DNA from: an uncultured Saprospiraceae bacterium | Lineage (GTDB): Bacteria > Bacteroidota > Bacteroidia > Chitinophagales > Saprospiraceae | DNA length: 41,008 nucleotides | NCBI GenBank assembly: GCA_938015415.1 | Contig: CALLPK010000079.1 | Span: 1 to 41,008, forward strand | Direction of reading: 5' to 3' | In this document: positions 24,357 to 33,733 of the stretch, one piece after another | How the letters are laid out: every line of letters begins with the position of its first letter | How positions within the stretch are numbered: the stretch's first letter is position 1 | Program-made: the position numbers and the translations under genes | Notes under the pieces: generated by a model | The model's database searches: none | Told to the model about the DNA's origin: nothing | Seen by the model: the letters and a program-made list of their open reading frames with translations, nothing else

Positions 24357-25331
24357 TTATTGCGCCTGAATTTCGCTTACCAGCTTATTCATTTTCGGGT
24401 CTTTTATAAATTCTTCCAAAACGGCTTTTGATTTTTCGGCAAATAATTTTTTATCAGGATAAAATATTTCGACGTTAGCAGCCTTTAATTTTGTCATGCA
24501 TTCCTCGACGTTTTTTGCCCAAAATTCTTTCTGCGCTTTAGTGGAACTTTTAGCCGCTGTTTTCATCCATTCTTTTTCTTTTTCACTTAAGGTATCCCAG
24601 TATTTTGTTCCGACAACCAATACATCGGGAATAGAACTATGTTGATCAATGGTATAAAATTTACAAACTTCATAATGTCCGGAGGTTACAAAAGAAGGTG
24701 GATTGTTTTCCGCACCGTCCACGACGCCCTGCTGGAGTGCCGTGTACAATTCGCCATAGGCCATTGGGGTGGCAGACCCCCCCATTTCGTTGACCATAGC
24801 GACGGACATCTGGTGATTCATTACTCTGATTTTAAGTCCTTTCAAATCTTCGGGTGTTTTGATTGGTCGATTTTTGGTATAAAAACTGCGACTGCCAGCA
24901 TCATAAAAACAAAGACCTCGCAATAAATATTCACTTCCTCCGGCGAGAATAGCTTCTCCTGTTTTGCCTTCCAGAACATTAAATAGATGTTCTTTGTCCC
25001 GAAATAAATACGGAACGCCCATCACTTTAAATTCGGGTGCAAAATTGGCCATGGCCGCAGCACTTACTTTCGTCATTGCAATGCTGCCGATCTGTAGTAA
25101 TTCCAGTACCTCACGTTCGGTTCCCAATTGTCCATCCGGAAAAATTTTGACGTTGAGTGCGCCGTTGGACTCTCTGGCCACTTCTTTGGCAAAAACTTCC
25201 ATCCCCTGATGGACCGGATGCGAAGTAGGTAAAGTATGCGCCAGATAAACCACTTTCTGATCACCCAGCTGCTGGCAGGAACTTATTCCCAAAAAAAACA
25301 GCAAATAAAAAATGTACGGATATCGTTTCAT
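24357..25331 (-). CDS. dctP: TRAP transporter solute-binding lipoprotein (DctP), likely uronate-binding
   Basis: A 324-aa substrate receptor of the TRAP carrier. The signal peptide ends in a lipobox at Cys19 (GISSC), so it is membrane-tethered, whereas many DctP proteins are soluble. DctP marks are HTLPTSHPVHQGM, FPDGQLG.EREVLELLQIG, the ligand carboxylate-binding Arg in LKGLKIRVM, and GELYTALQQGVVDGAENNPPSF. Family members with the GAENNP segment are known to bind sugar acids such as glucuronate and galacturonate, which fits the neighbours. I start at 25331 (MKRYPYIF), which gives a compact signal peptide; an in-frame ATG lies 21 nt upstream at 25352. It is 34 nt from uxaC. Confidence 0.88.
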   Translation of the reverse strand: MKRYPYIFYLLFFLGISSCQQLGDQKVVYLAHTLPTSHPVHQGMEVFAKEVARESNGALNVKIFPDGQLGTEREVLELLQIGSIAMTKVSAAAMANFAPEFKVMGVPYLFRDKEHLFNVLEGKTGEAILAGGSEYLLRGLCFYDAGSRSFYTKNRPIKTPEDLKGLKIRVMNHQMSVAMVNEMGGSATPMAYGELYTALQQGVVDGAENNPPSFVTSGHYEVCKFYTIDQHSSIPDVLVVGTKYWDTLSEKEKEWMKTAAKSSTKAQKEFWAKNVEECMTKLKAANVEIFYPDKKLFAEKSKAVLEEFIKDPKMNKLVSEIQAQ

Positions 25332-25365
25332 ATGATGGTGATACTTAAACATTGACTAAACTGGC

Positions 25366-26766
25366 CTAGAAATTAAAATATTTTTTCGCATTGTTATAAC
25401 ATATATTTCCCACTACTTCTCCCAGCCATTCGATGTCGTTTGGCAGTTCTCCACGGTGGACATCTTGTCCAATTAAGTTGCATAAAATTCTACGAAAGTA
25501 TTCGTGCCGTGGAAAAGATAAAAAGCTCCGGCTATCGGTAAGCATCCCAATAAAACGACTGAGCAAACCCATATTAGACAACGTATTCAGTTGTTTTTCC
25601 ATCCCGTCTTTTTGGTCTAAAAACCACCAGGCGGAGCCCCACTGAATTTTCCCCGCGATGGTCCCATCGTTAAAGTTGCCCATCATCGTCGCAAATAGTT
25701 CGTTGTCCCTTGGATTAAGATTATAAAGAATGGTTTTAGTCAATTGATCTTCGGCATCCAGCCGATCAAGAAAACCAGAAAGTCCTTCCGCCTGGGAAAA
25801 ATCGCCAATACTATCGCAGCCGACATCGGCACCAACGGACTGTAACAATCGACCGTTGTTATTTCTAATCGCTCCCAGATGTAATTGCATGGTCCATCCT
25901 CTTTGGTGGTACATTATGCCCAGTTCGTGCATACAAACCATCAAAAAGACTTGTGCCTCTCCGGGGGAAACATACTCTTTATTTTTTCTTCTTTGTAGAA
26001 TGTTGTCTAAATCTTCCCGTTTCAATTTTACGTCGTAGAGTTGGGACAATCCGTGATCGGACAATTGACAACCCAGCCGGTCGAAAAAATCTATTCTGTT
26101 TTCCAAAGCAATTAGCAGATCATCGAAAGTGAAAATTTCTTTTCCGACCACTTTTTCTAACGCATTTAAAAAATCCAGAAAATCAGGACCATCAATAACG
26201 ATTAGCTTATCGGGACGAAACGTGGGCAACATTTTTACGGTACGATTATTCTGCTGGTGTTGCTGGTGAAAGATCAAATCGTCGGTCGGATGATCCGTGG
26301 TACAAACTACTTCCACTTTCATTTTTTCCAGTAATCCATTGACCGAAAATGCATCTGTCTGTAATAGCGTATTGGTTTTTTCATAAATGGCGTCGGCTGT
26401 TTTTGGACTTAATGTTTCGGAAATACCAAAATATTTTTTTAGTTCCAAATGAGTCCAGTGGTACAGCGGATTGCGCATAGTGTAGGGAACCGTTTCGGCC
26501 CATTTCATAAATTTTTCTTTGTCGCTCGTTGCTCCGGTAATAAACTTTTCGTCGATTCCATTTGCGCGCATGGCTCGCCACTTGTAGTGATCGCCTTTTA
26601 GCCAAACCTCGGTAATATTGGAGAATTTTTTATCATTTGCAATTTCATCCGGAGGCAGATGATTGTGATAATCTATGATGGGAAGATTTTTGGCAAAATC
26701 GTGATAGAGCCGTTCTGCCGTAGCATTTTGCAATAAAAAATTATCGTTTAAAAATGGTTTGATCAT
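25366..26766 (-). CDS. uxaC: Glucuronate/uronate isomerase
   Basis: A 466-aa cytoplasmic enzyme that converts D-glucuronate to D-fructuronate (and galacturonate to tagaturonate). Length matches the family (about 467). Family features are the metal-binding IIDYHNHLPPDEIA near the N-terminus, then TEVWLKGDHYKWRAMRANG, HWTHLELKKYFG and CTTDHPTDD. Further on come TFRPDK, MQLHLGAIRNNN and the C-terminal SFLSFPRHEYFRRILCNLIG. It lies 5 nt downstream of uxuA, so the two are translated together. It is one of two routes to KDG encoded here. Fructuronate is then reduced, most likely by the SDR two genes upstream. Confidence 0.95.
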   Translation of the reverse strand: MIKPFLNDNFLLQNATAERLYHDFAKNLPIIDYHNHLPPDEIANDKKFSNITEVWLKGDHYKWRAMRANGIDEKFITGATSDKEKFMKWAETVPYTMRNPLYHWTHLELKKYFGISETLSPKTADAIYEKTNTLLQTDAFSVNGLLEKMKVEVVCTTDHPTDDLIFHQQHQQNNRTVKMLPTFRPDKLIVIDGPDFLDFLNALEKVVGKEIFTFDDLLIALENRIDFFDRLGCQLSDHGLSQLYDVKLKREDLDNILQRRKNKEYVSPGEAQVFLMVCMHELGIMYHQRGWTMQLHLGAIRNNNGRLLQSVGADVGCDSIGDFSQAEGLSGFLDRLDAEDQLTKTILYNLNPRDNELFATMMGNFNDGTIAGKIQWGSAWWFLDQKDGMEKQLNTLSNMGLLSRFIGMLTDSRSFLSFPRHEYFRRILCNLIGQDVHRGELPNDIEWLGEVVGNICYNNAKKYFNF

Positions 26767-26771
26767 GCTTT

Positions 26772-27965
26772 TTAATTTACTGTTTGAGATTCTTCCATCG
26801 ACCTCAAAATCCCTAATTCCAATCCTCGCAGTTCTGCCAGTCCCCGCAATCTACCGATCGCAGAATAGCCTGGATTTGTTTTTTTAGTTAAATCATCCAG
26901 CATTTTATGACCGTGATCCGGACGCATTGGGATCGCCGTATTTTGTTGGTTGGCAGCCTCCAGTAAATTTTTCATAACTGCGTACATATCTACGTCTCCG
27001 TCCAGGTGATCGGCCTCAAAGAAGTTTCCTTCTGCGTCCCGTTTGGTAGCTCGTAAATGGATAAAATTAATCCGGTCACCAAACCGTTTAACCATTCCAG
27101 GTAAATCGTTATCTGGCCGGACGCCAAAAGAACCCGTACAAAAACACAAGCCGTTGGTGGGTGATTTTACTTTATCAAAAATATAATCTACGTCCTCCTC
27201 CGTACTCAGAATCCTCGGCAAGCCCAACAATGGGAAAGGCGGATCATCGGGATGGATGGCCAGTTTTACGTTAGCGGCCGTTGCTACCGGCGTAATTTGT
27301 TCTAAAAAGAAAACCAGATTTTTCCTTAAAATTTCCGCATCAATATTTTTGTAGGTATCCAGAATTTTTTGAAATCTGGACAAGTCCAACACCCCTTCCG
27401 TTGTTCCTCCGGGTAAGCCAGCAATAATATTTCTGGTCAGTTTTTCTTTATCCTCTGTGGTCATTTCAGCAAATCTCAGTTGCGCTTTTTGACACATTTC
27501 TTTATTGTAATCATCCAACGCATTTGGTCTTTTCAAAATAAACAGATCAAATGCTGCAAAGGCAGCTTTTTCAAAAAACAAACCGGTCGAACCATCGTGC
27601 ATAGGATGATCCAGTGAAGTACGAGACCAGTCCAGAACGGGCATAAAATTATAGGTCACTATTTTCACACCACAAACTGACAAATTAACAATACTCCGTT
27701 TGTAGTTTTCGATATATTCCAGATACCTGCCGGATGCCCGCTTAATATCTTCGTGCACGGGAATGCTTTCCACCACGGACCAATTTAGTCCAGCTGCTTC
27801 AATCTCCGCTTTCCGCTTCGAAATTTCTTCGGTAGTCCAAATCTCTCCATTCGGAATATGGTGCAGAGCATTTACAATTCCGGTCGCGCCCGCCTGCCGA
27901 ATATCGGACAAGCTAACCGGGTCATCCGGTCCGTACCAACGCCAGGTTTGTTCAAGTTTTATCAT
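26772..27965 (-). CDS. uxuA: D-mannonate dehydratase
   Basis: A 397-aa cytoplasmic enzyme that dehydrates D-mannonate to 2-keto-3-deoxy-D-gluconate, using Mn2+ or Fe2+. Length fits UxuA (about 394). Hallmarks are the N-terminal [30 protein letters not shown], and [17 protein letters not shown]. The metal ligands are in [38 protein letters not shown] and [11 protein letters not shown]. It lies 27 nt after the SDR gene and 5 nt before uxaC. It completes the glucuronate-to-KDG branch. Confidence 0.95.
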   Translation of the reverse strand: MIKLEQTWRWYGPDDPVSLSDIRQAGATGIVNALHHIPNGEIWTTEEISKRKAEIEAAGLNWSVVESIPVHEDIKRASGRYLEYIENYKRSIVNLSVCGVKIVTYNFMPVLDWSRTSLDHPMHDGSTGLFFEKAAFAAFDLFILKRPNALDDYNKEMCQKAQLRFAEMTTEDKEKLTRNIIAGLPGGTTEGVLDLSRFQKILDTYKNIDAEILRKNLVFFLEQITPVATAANVKLAIHPDDPPFPLLGLPRILSTEEDVDYIFDKVKSPTNGLCFCTGSFGVRPDNDLPGMVKRFGDRINFIHLRATKRDAEGNFFEADHLDGDVDMYAVMKNLLEAANQQNTAIPMRPDHGHKMLDDLTKKTNPGYSAIGRLRGLAELRGLELGILRSMEESQTVN

Positions 27966-27992
27966 TTAAGTAGAAACTGTTTTATAAAAAAA

Positions 27993-28790
27993 TTATACGC
28001 CGCTAAATGCACTATAACCACCATCGACAGGCACCACAATTCCCGTAATAAAAGAAGATTTGTCATCACAAAGCCAGAGCAAGGTACTAACTAAATCTTC
28101 CGGCTTACCGAAGCGTTTCATGGGCGTTTGACTGATAATGGTCTCCCCTCTTGCCGTCAGCGAGTCGTCTTCGTTGAGTAACAGAGAACGATTTTGTTTG
28201 GCGACAAAAAAACCGGGAGCAATCGCATTGACCCTGATTCCGCTGCCGTATTTATTAGCTAATTCGACGGACATCCACTGGGTAAAATTATTAATGGCCG
28301 CTTTGGAAGCGGAGTATCCCACAACACGGGTTAAAGGTGAAAAAGCAGACATCGAAGAAATATTAATGATGCAACCGCTACCCTGTTCAACCATTGGCTT
28401 CGTAAAAGCAATGGTTGGAATAACGGTTCCCAGTAAGTTTAAGTCGGTTACTTTTCTGAAGTGTTCAATTGAAATATCAAAAACGGTCTGCTGCGGCATC
28501 ACTGTAGCTCCCGGCATATTTCCTCCCGCACCGTTGATTAAAATATCCACTCTTCCCGCCTTTTCAATTACCGTATTTTTAGCATTTTCTACCGACGCCT
28601 CATCCAGCACATCGCACTTTACGGATTCCAGGGATAAGTTCATTTTTTTAAAATCCTCAATCATTACTTGAGAAGCTTCCTCGTTCCTGTCCAATGTAAA
28701 AACCCTCACACCTTGCTCTGCCAGTCCTTTGGCAAATGCTCGTCCCAAGGTACCACTACCTCCGGTAATTACTGCAATCTTTCCTTTCAT
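27993..28790 (-). CDS. SDR oxidoreductase, probable fructuronate reductase (UxuB-type role)
   Basis: A 265-aa short-chain dehydrogenase. The cofactor motif is TGGSGTLGRAFAKGLAEQG, with Asp in TLDRNEEA suggesting NAD(H). NGAGGN is the family's NNAG equivalent. The catalytic Ser is in INISSMSAFSP and the Tyr/Lys in VVGYSASKAAI. The C-terminus has ISQTPMKRFGKPEDLVSTLLWLCDDKSSFITG. No classical UxuB (a larger mannitol-dehydrogenase-family enzyme) is present, and many Bacteroidota use an SDR in this place. Position directly upstream of uxuA and uxaC argues for reduction of fructuronate to mannonate. The specificity is inferred from context. It could alternatively act on another uronate intermediate. 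Confidence 0.7.
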   Translation of the reverse strand: MKGKIAVITGGSGTLGRAFAKGLAEQGVRVFTLDRNEEASQVMIEDFKKMNLSLESVKCDVLDEASVENAKNTVIEKAGRVDILINGAGGNMPGATVMPQQTVFDISIEHFRKVTDLNLLGTVIPTIAFTKPMVEQGSGCIINISSMSAFSPLTRVVGYSASKAAINNFTQWMSVELANKYGSGIRVNAIAPGFFVAKQNRSLLLNEDDSLTARGETIISQTPMKRFGKPEDLVSTLLWLCDDKSSFITGIVVPVDGGYSAFSGV

Positions 28791-28792
28791 AA

Positions 28793-29023
28793 TTATTTAT
28801 TTATAAAAATTTTATCTGTAAAAACAGAGCCATTATCTTTTTTCATAAAGATATAATAAATACCCGTTGGAAACGAATATGTATCAATTATTGAATTCGA
28901 AATTTCTGTATTTTTCAAAACCTCTCTTCCGATCGCGTTTAAAAGTTTGACCGATTGAATGTCAACCCACTTGCCGGATATAACCTTCGATCTAATTGTG
29001 CCAAAATTCTGGACTTTTAATTT
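28793..29023 (-). pseudogene. Relic of a T9SS C-terminal sorting domain
   Basis: The 268-bp gap between the SDR gene and the lyase gene holds an open frame of 76 codons without a usable start, closed upstream by TAA at 29026-29024. Its translation has the T9SS type A pattern: SVKLLNAIGREVLKN, then IDTYSFPTGIYYIFM, then DGSVFTDKIFINK and stop. The stop is 2 nt before the SDR start codon. It is the 3' end of a lost gene, probably a secreted enzyme. The neighbouring lyase ends normally in a different frame 36 nt upstream and is a lipoprotein, so a split of that gene is less likely. Confidence 0.65.
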
Positions 29024-29058
29024 TTATAAAAAGAAGTTACTTAAAAACAATCGCCTAA

Positions 29059-30300
29059 TTATTCTATCCAAAGAATAGGTTCTCTAATTGGAAAATTACG
29101 ATTGATCTCTTCAGATTTCCTTTCGGGGTTCAGATTTTTCCAAACCTCAAAAAACGCCTGATTCTTATAAGCCAATGCTGCCAGTAATAATCCAGGAGAT
29201 TGAATAGGTACCTGATCATAGTATTGAACATCGGGGGCTTTGATCCATTTTTTTTTGTCTTTGATAAAAGGCAGCATAAAGTTCCAGGATTTTAGGACGC
29301 CCCCGTTTTTTCCTTCGTAGGTCCAGAGATTATCTTCAGGAGTAGAAGCGATTTCACAAAGCATCGAATAACCTTCGAGATGAAAAAGCATATAAATGTA
29401 TGGTTTGGTACGTTTCATCTCGTCCGTAAAGCTACCATCTTCGGCCATTTGCGCGGAGATTAATTTTTTGAATTGTTGTCGTGCTTCCTCCAATAGATCT
29501 TCCCGTTCGGCGAGATGCGCAAAGGCGGCCAGTTGTGCGGCCCACCAGGTACTGTGGTTGTTCCCGTGGTTTTTTTCTTTTAAGCCGTAAGGATGCGTAT
29601 TCATCCAGGTAGCGTATTGATCGAACCATTGTTTTAAACTCGTTAATTTTTTTCCTTTCAGGGCATTCAGTATGGCTAATTTTTCGATGGCTCTGGCTAC
29701 TTCGATCAGATGAATGGTGTCAATAATTCCGATACCGCGACCACTCACTTTTCCTTTGATGGCCTGCGCGTAAAGCAAGTTGGGATTCATCAACGTATTC
29801 TCATTGAGAAAAAACGCCTCTAAATGTCGGATCGCATGTTCTGCATATTTTTGATCACTCGTAATTTGATAGGCAGCGACGAGTGTGGAGACCCATTTAT
29901 TCAGATTACGCATCAACTGACGGTGCTTGACAAAGTTATCCGGATTGGTTTGTCCGTCCTTTCGGATGTAAGGTCCTTCCGGGTTTTCCGGATCAGGCCA
30001 CCAGTAATCTCCCTCGGAATGAAAATCGTGGATACCTCCTTCACTTCTTGGTGAAGTATAAGTAGTAATTGGGACTGGCACCTGATTTAAATATGCGTCT
30101 GCATTCGCTATTATTTTTTTTGTATTAAAATCAACGCGCTCTACTGTCAGTGGCGAATAGGTCAGCTGAGTCGGATCGGTATTTTCGTTGGTTGAATTAC
30201 AACCGCAAAAGATAAATGCGACACACAAAAATATAATATTTAATCGCTTTCCTGAAATTTGATAAATTAGCAGCATGATGATTAAACAGTGCTTTCTCAT
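29059..30300 (-). CDS. Alginate-lyase-superfamily lipoprotein (PL38-like)
   Basis: A 413-aa lipoprotein (lipid Cys34 in FIFCGC) of the alginate lyase superfamily (PF05426 fold, alpha/alpha toroid). Motifs are VPITTYTSPRSEGGIHDFHSEGDYWWPDPENP..PYIRKDGQTNPDNF, RGIGIIDTIHLIEVARAIE, NHGNNHSTWWAAQ (candidate catalytic Asn/His) and EDGSFTDEMKRTKPYIYMLFHLEGY (candidate catalytic Tyr). The pattern fits PL38-type lyases acting on beta-1,4-linked uronates such as glucuronan or mannuronan; this is recall of the family, not a search. Expected products are unsaturated oligosaccharides for the GH88 upstream. ATG at 30300 overlaps the DUF4861 stop; Met9 is an alternative start. Confidence 0.75.
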   Translation of the reverse strand: MRKHCLIIMLLIYQISGKRLNIIFLCVAFIFCGCNSTNENTDPTQLTYSPLTVERVDFNTKKIIANADAYLNQVPVPITTYTSPRSEGGIHDFHSEGDYWWPDPENPEGPYIRKDGQTNPDNFVKHRQLMRNLNKWVSTLVAAYQITSDQKYAEHAIRHLEAFFLNENTLMNPNLLYAQAIKGKVSGRGIGIIDTIHLIEVARAIEKLAILNALKGKKLTSLKQWFDQYATWMNTHPYGLKEKNHGNNHSTWWAAQLAAFAHLAEREDLLEEARQQFKKLISAQMAEDGSFTDEMKRTKPYIYMLFHLEGYSMLCEIASTPEDNLWTYEGKNGGVLKSWNFMLPFIKDKKKWIKAPDVQYYDQVPIQSPGLLLAALAYKNQAFFEVWKNLNPERKSEEINRNFPIREPILWIE

Positions 30301-31265
30301 TTTCCCGAATTTTCTACTAGTGAGGTAAATTCTGCGAGGCTGGTCACTTGGTTATTGTCTTTTTCCCAGGCAGCCATAAAGCGATAATGCACTTCCTGAT
30401 CAGCCTGACGAAAGATATAAACGTGGCTCAGTTCATCCTGCAACGCTTCGGGTTGATATTCTTTTTTTGCTAAAATGGCCATCCCCATATTTTCTTTGTG
30501 GAAAGATTGCGCCCCCCAATTCATGGCATAAAAATAATCGGCCGTTTCTCCAACTTCGATGGCCGGCAGGTGCTTAACGATCCCCGTGGCAAAATACATT
30601 CCTTCCGGTAGTTTCCCGTTGAGCACTTTAAGGTGTATTCCAGACCAGGCAGCACCGGACCGGATGCTCCAATCCTGGATTAAATCAAATTTTTTGTCCC
30701 CGATTTCCAGTCCCGTAAAAGTAGTCCGGACGGTGGATTGGTCGTTTCCATTTTCGATGATTTTGATGATCTTTTTATCACTTTTAGAAAGCGTATATAG
30801 GGAATCCTGAAACCAGATGGCGGGACTACCCAAGCCAAGCGAGTTGCCTACCTTTAGCACATCAGCCCCCCAATTCATGATATCGTGATATTTCCAACTA
30901 ACGGTATCCATGACCAAATCAGGTACTGTTTTACCAAAAATATCAAAGCGATGCCGAGTGTCTGCGTAGTAGCGGTACGCAATAATGTCGTTTTCTAAAA
31001 CCGGGCCTTCGAACATAAACCATTTACTTTGGGTCGCTAAATTTTGCGGAATTTCTATTTCGGTTCGTCGAATATAATCGCCCGTTATTTTATTTTTATC
31101 GGTGGGATCAAAATCAAAAGGTTGCGTCAATAAAAGTGCCTGAGTCTTTTTGGTCATCTTATCCTGCCCGGGGTTCTGCGTATTCTTTTTTTCCGCTGCT
31201 GGTTCGCAGGAGCAGTAGAATATAAAAAGAAAGACAGATAACGATAGTAATAAATATTTCTTCAT
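30297..31265 (-). CDS. DUF4861-family lipoprotein
   Basis: A 322-aa lipoprotein (Cys20 in YCSC). The body shows the DUF4861 pattern: MFEGPVLENDIIAYRYYADTRHRFDIFGK, then YHDIMNWGADVLKVGNSLGLGSPAIW, then VKVL-like HLKVLNGK and PEGMYFATGIVK. The C-terminal half has MNWGAQSFHKENMGMAILAK and HVYIFRQA. DUF4861 proteins recur in polysaccharide loci of Bacteroidota beside lyases and GH88/GH105, but I know no settled activity. Conserved charged/aromatic clusters (ENDIIAYRYY, HRFDIFGK, WGAD) suggest a carbohydrate-acting or binding site. It overlaps the GH2 stop by ATGA and the lyase start by 4 nt, so the unit is translationally coupled. Confidence 0.7.
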   Translation of the reverse strand: MKKYLLLSLSVFLFIFYCSCEPAAEKKNTQNPGQDKMTKKTQALLLTQPFDFDPTDKNKITGDYIRRTEIEIPQNLATQSKWFMFEGPVLENDIIAYRYYADTRHRFDIFGKTVPDLVMDTVSWKYHDIMNWGADVLKVGNSLGLGSPAIWFQDSLYTLSKSDKKIIKIIENGNDQSTVRTTFTGLEIGDKKFDLIQDWSIRSGAAWSGIHLKVLNGKLPEGMYFATGIVKHLPAIEVGETADYFYAMNWGAQSFHKENMGMAILAKKEYQPEALQDELSHVYIFRQADQEVHYRFMAAWEKDNNQVTSLAEFTSLVENSGK

Positions 31266-33730
31266 TTTTGCTGGTTTCTAAGTACGTTTTTTTTAGAAAA
31301 ATCAATAACAAGATAGCTTCCTTTAAAATCCTGATTTCTGGCCTCAATAATGGCTTTTCCCTTACTGTCGGGAATCAGCTCAATGGCGGCTTTTCCATTA
31401 GCCATTTGTATGATTCGGCTACGGGTGGGCGTTCCGTAATTTTTCATCAATTCTCCCGCGCCATCCTGAGAAAAATACACTGGTTTTTCGTAGTCCAAAA
31501 CCCGTCGATTGTTTTTATCCAACATAACCGCTTCTACCAGATAGTTTCCATTTTTTAGCAAATGGCTGGATAAGTGGATATGATCCGCTTTTTCAGGTTT
31601 TTCATAAGTATAACTAACGGTCAACGTATCCGAAGTAACTTTTTTACCATCTTGAAAACCATTGGCAATTAGCAGATTATCACCTTCGGTAAAAAGAAGG
31701 TCCCAGTTTAGTCCACAAGCTGGAAAATCTCCAAGCACTCTATTTTTAGTGGAGACTTTTTTTCCATTGTGCAATAATTCTACCTGGGGACAATTGCTGA
31801 AGACTGCAATATTTCTAGTTTTATTTTTGGGGCCTTGCCGCTCGGTCCAGGTGTGTGATTCGATGTACGTAAAAGGTTTTTTGGTCCAGTAACTCTTGAA
31901 AACGTAGTAAGCATCTTTTGGTTTTCCCGCCCGGTCCACCAGGCCTTTTTGGTTAAGGTAAGGAATGGCATTTTCCGGACGCAGGGGCGTACCAAAATCT
32001 TTAAAGGCCCACTGTGCGTTGCCGGCAAAATTTTCCTGTTGCTCGGTGACTCCAAGATACCAATCAAATAAGTCGACAATATAATTTTCGGTCCAATCAC
32101 CACTTTTAGCAATATTTTCAATATCTACCTGATTGGCTACCTCCGCCCAGTCGTCCTCATTCATGGAACCATCCCCAGTGATTGGGTTTTCGGTGTGACG
32201 CCCCACGTGACTGGAGCCACCGTATTCCATATGCAGAAAACGAGGATATAGTTTTTGATTTTTAGCCAAAGTTTTTTCATAGTTGGTGTAAACACCAGCG
32301 TACCAACCGGACCAGATAGAAGGAGAAAAGACGTCTACTAAATCTGCGCCAGCGTAATATTTTCTAATGGCGGTCATTCGACCGGGATCCATTTGATGAG
32401 CGATATCATTTAGTTTTTTGAGAAAAGTATTGATTCGATTTTCGTCGTCTCCATTTTCAAAATCGGGTAGCCAGTAAATCTCATTTCCTAATGACCAGAA
32501 AAAGATGGCAGGATGATTAAAATTTTGTTTAATCTGTTTGACCAGTAAATCTTCGGTGTTTTTCTGCCACTTTGTTTCCCCGATTCCACCACGACACCAG
32601 GGCAGTTCATCCCACAAGATGATGCCTACTTCATTGCAAGTTTTGTAAACCTCGGGATCTTGTGGATAATGACCAAGGCGAAGAAAATTAACGCCCATCT
32701 CTTTCATCTGCAGAATATCTTTTCGGTGGAGTTCGTTGGGCATGGCCGCGCCGTATCCGGCGTGCTCTTCGTGTCGGTGGGTACCACGCAGGAGCAATTT
32801 TTCTCCGTTCAGATAAAAAGCGCCGTGATCTTTAAAGGTGTACCAACGATAACCGATGGTTTCCACTATTTCATCTACCTTTTTATCACCGACCCAAAGT
32901 TGGGTAGTCACCCAATAGCGATTGGGTGTTTCAGGCGACCATAATTTAGGATTTTTTATTTCAGAAAAAGTAGTCCATTTTCCAGTGGCCAGTTCACTGG
33001 CAGAAATTGTTTTCTGAGCCACTACCTGATTGGTGCTGATATCTGTGATGGAACTTTTTACCGAAAAATTTTCTTTTGATAAATCGTTGGTATTTAATTC
33101 AATTTTTATGGCGGTGGTTGCTGCTGCTCTGGAAACCGCAGGAGTGCTCACTGCAATTTTTTTCAAATAGGTCTGGGGTAAAATTTTCAGAAAGACATCT
33201 CTTGTGATTCCTCCATAAATGAAGAAGTCAGATTTTTGAGAAGGAATAATATCAGGATTGTAGCTACTGTCTACCCGGACGCTGATCATATTTTTCTGTC
33301 CTTTCCTGACCAGATTGGTAATATCAATTTCAAAACCTACGTAGCCCCCCAGGTGAGTGCCCGCCAGTTTTCCGTTGAGATAAATTTCGGAACTAATATT
33401 TGCACCTTCAAAATATAAAACATAGTTCGCATTACCGTAATCGGCTATTTGTATTTCTTTTTGGTACCAGCTTGCATCTCTCCGGTAACCTGGTAACATA
33501 TCTACGGCATCCCACTGATTCCAGGTATGTGGCAAATCAATTTCCTCCCACGATTGTGACGCTTTTAGCTCAGAAATTTCCGTCAAATTATTTTCCAGAT
33601 ATTTCCAGTCCTTGTTGATGTTGATGATCTGCCGTTCGTTCAAGTGGTTGACGTCAGCACCAAAAGAATTATCAGGCAGCCATGCGCATATTATGAACAG
33701 CAATGTTATTTTCAAAAGTATATCCATCAT
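31262..33730 (-). CDS. GH2 glycoside hydrolase
   Basis: An 822-aa exported beta-glycosidase; GH2 includes beta-galactosidase, beta-glucuronidase and beta-mannosidase activities. The signal peptide ends about residue 24 (SFGA). Domains in order are a sugar-binding jelly roll (about 40-205), an immunoglobulin-like domain (about 210-305), a TIM barrel (about 310-615) and C-terminal beta domains. The acid/base Glu417 is in FWSLGNEIYW and the nucleophile Glu502 in FLHMEYGGSSH. GTHRHEEHAGYGAAM and LRLGHYPQDPEV are barrel landmarks. The locus suggests a beta-glucuronidase or beta-galactosidase that frees saturated glucuronate (for UxaC) or a neutral partner sugar. GH88 ends 3 nt upstream. Confidence 0.9.
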   Translation of the reverse strand: MMDILLKITLLFIICAWLPDNSFGADVNHLNERQIININKDWKYLENNLTEISELKASQSWEEIDLPHTWNQWDAVDMLPGYRRDASWYQKEIQIADYGNANYVLYFEGANISSEIYLNGKLAGTHLGGYVGFEIDITNLVRKGQKNMISVRVDSSYNPDIIPSQKSDFFIYGGITRDVFLKILPQTYLKKIAVSTPAVSRAAATTAIKIELNTNDLSKENFSVKSSITDISTNQVVAQKTISASELATGKWTTFSEIKNPKLWSPETPNRYWVTTQLWVGDKKVDEIVETIGYRWYTFKDHGAFYLNGEKLLLRGTHRHEEHAGYGAAMPNELHRKDILQMKEMGVNFLRLGHYPQDPEVYKTCNEVGIILWDELPWCRGGIGETKWQKNTEDLLVKQIKQNFNHPAIFFWSLGNEIYWLPDFENGDDENRINTFLKKLNDIAHQMDPGRMTAIRKYYAGADLVDVFSPSIWSGWYAGVYTNYEKTLAKNQKLYPRFLHMEYGGSSHVGRHTENPITGDGSMNEDDWAEVANQVDIENIAKSGDWTENYIVDLFDWYLGVTEQQENFAGNAQWAFKDFGTPLRPENAIPYLNQKGLVDRAGKPKDAYYVFKSYWTKKPFTYIESHTWTERQGPKNKTRNIAVFSNCPQVELLHNGKKVSTKNRVLGDFPACGLNWDLLFTEGDNLLIANGFQDGKKVTSDTLTVSYTYEKPEKADHIHLSSHLLKNGNYLVEAVMLDKNNRRVLDYEKPVYFSQDGAGELMKNYGTPTRSRIIQMANGKAAIELIPDSKGKAIIEARNQDFKGSYLVIDFSKKNVLRNQQK

Positions 33731-33733
33731 TTT

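Noticed and set aside
28138-28671. 177-aa open frame antisense to the SDR gene
   Set aside because: The SDR frame has all catalytic motifs. The antisense frame has no recognisable features and is explained by codon bias.
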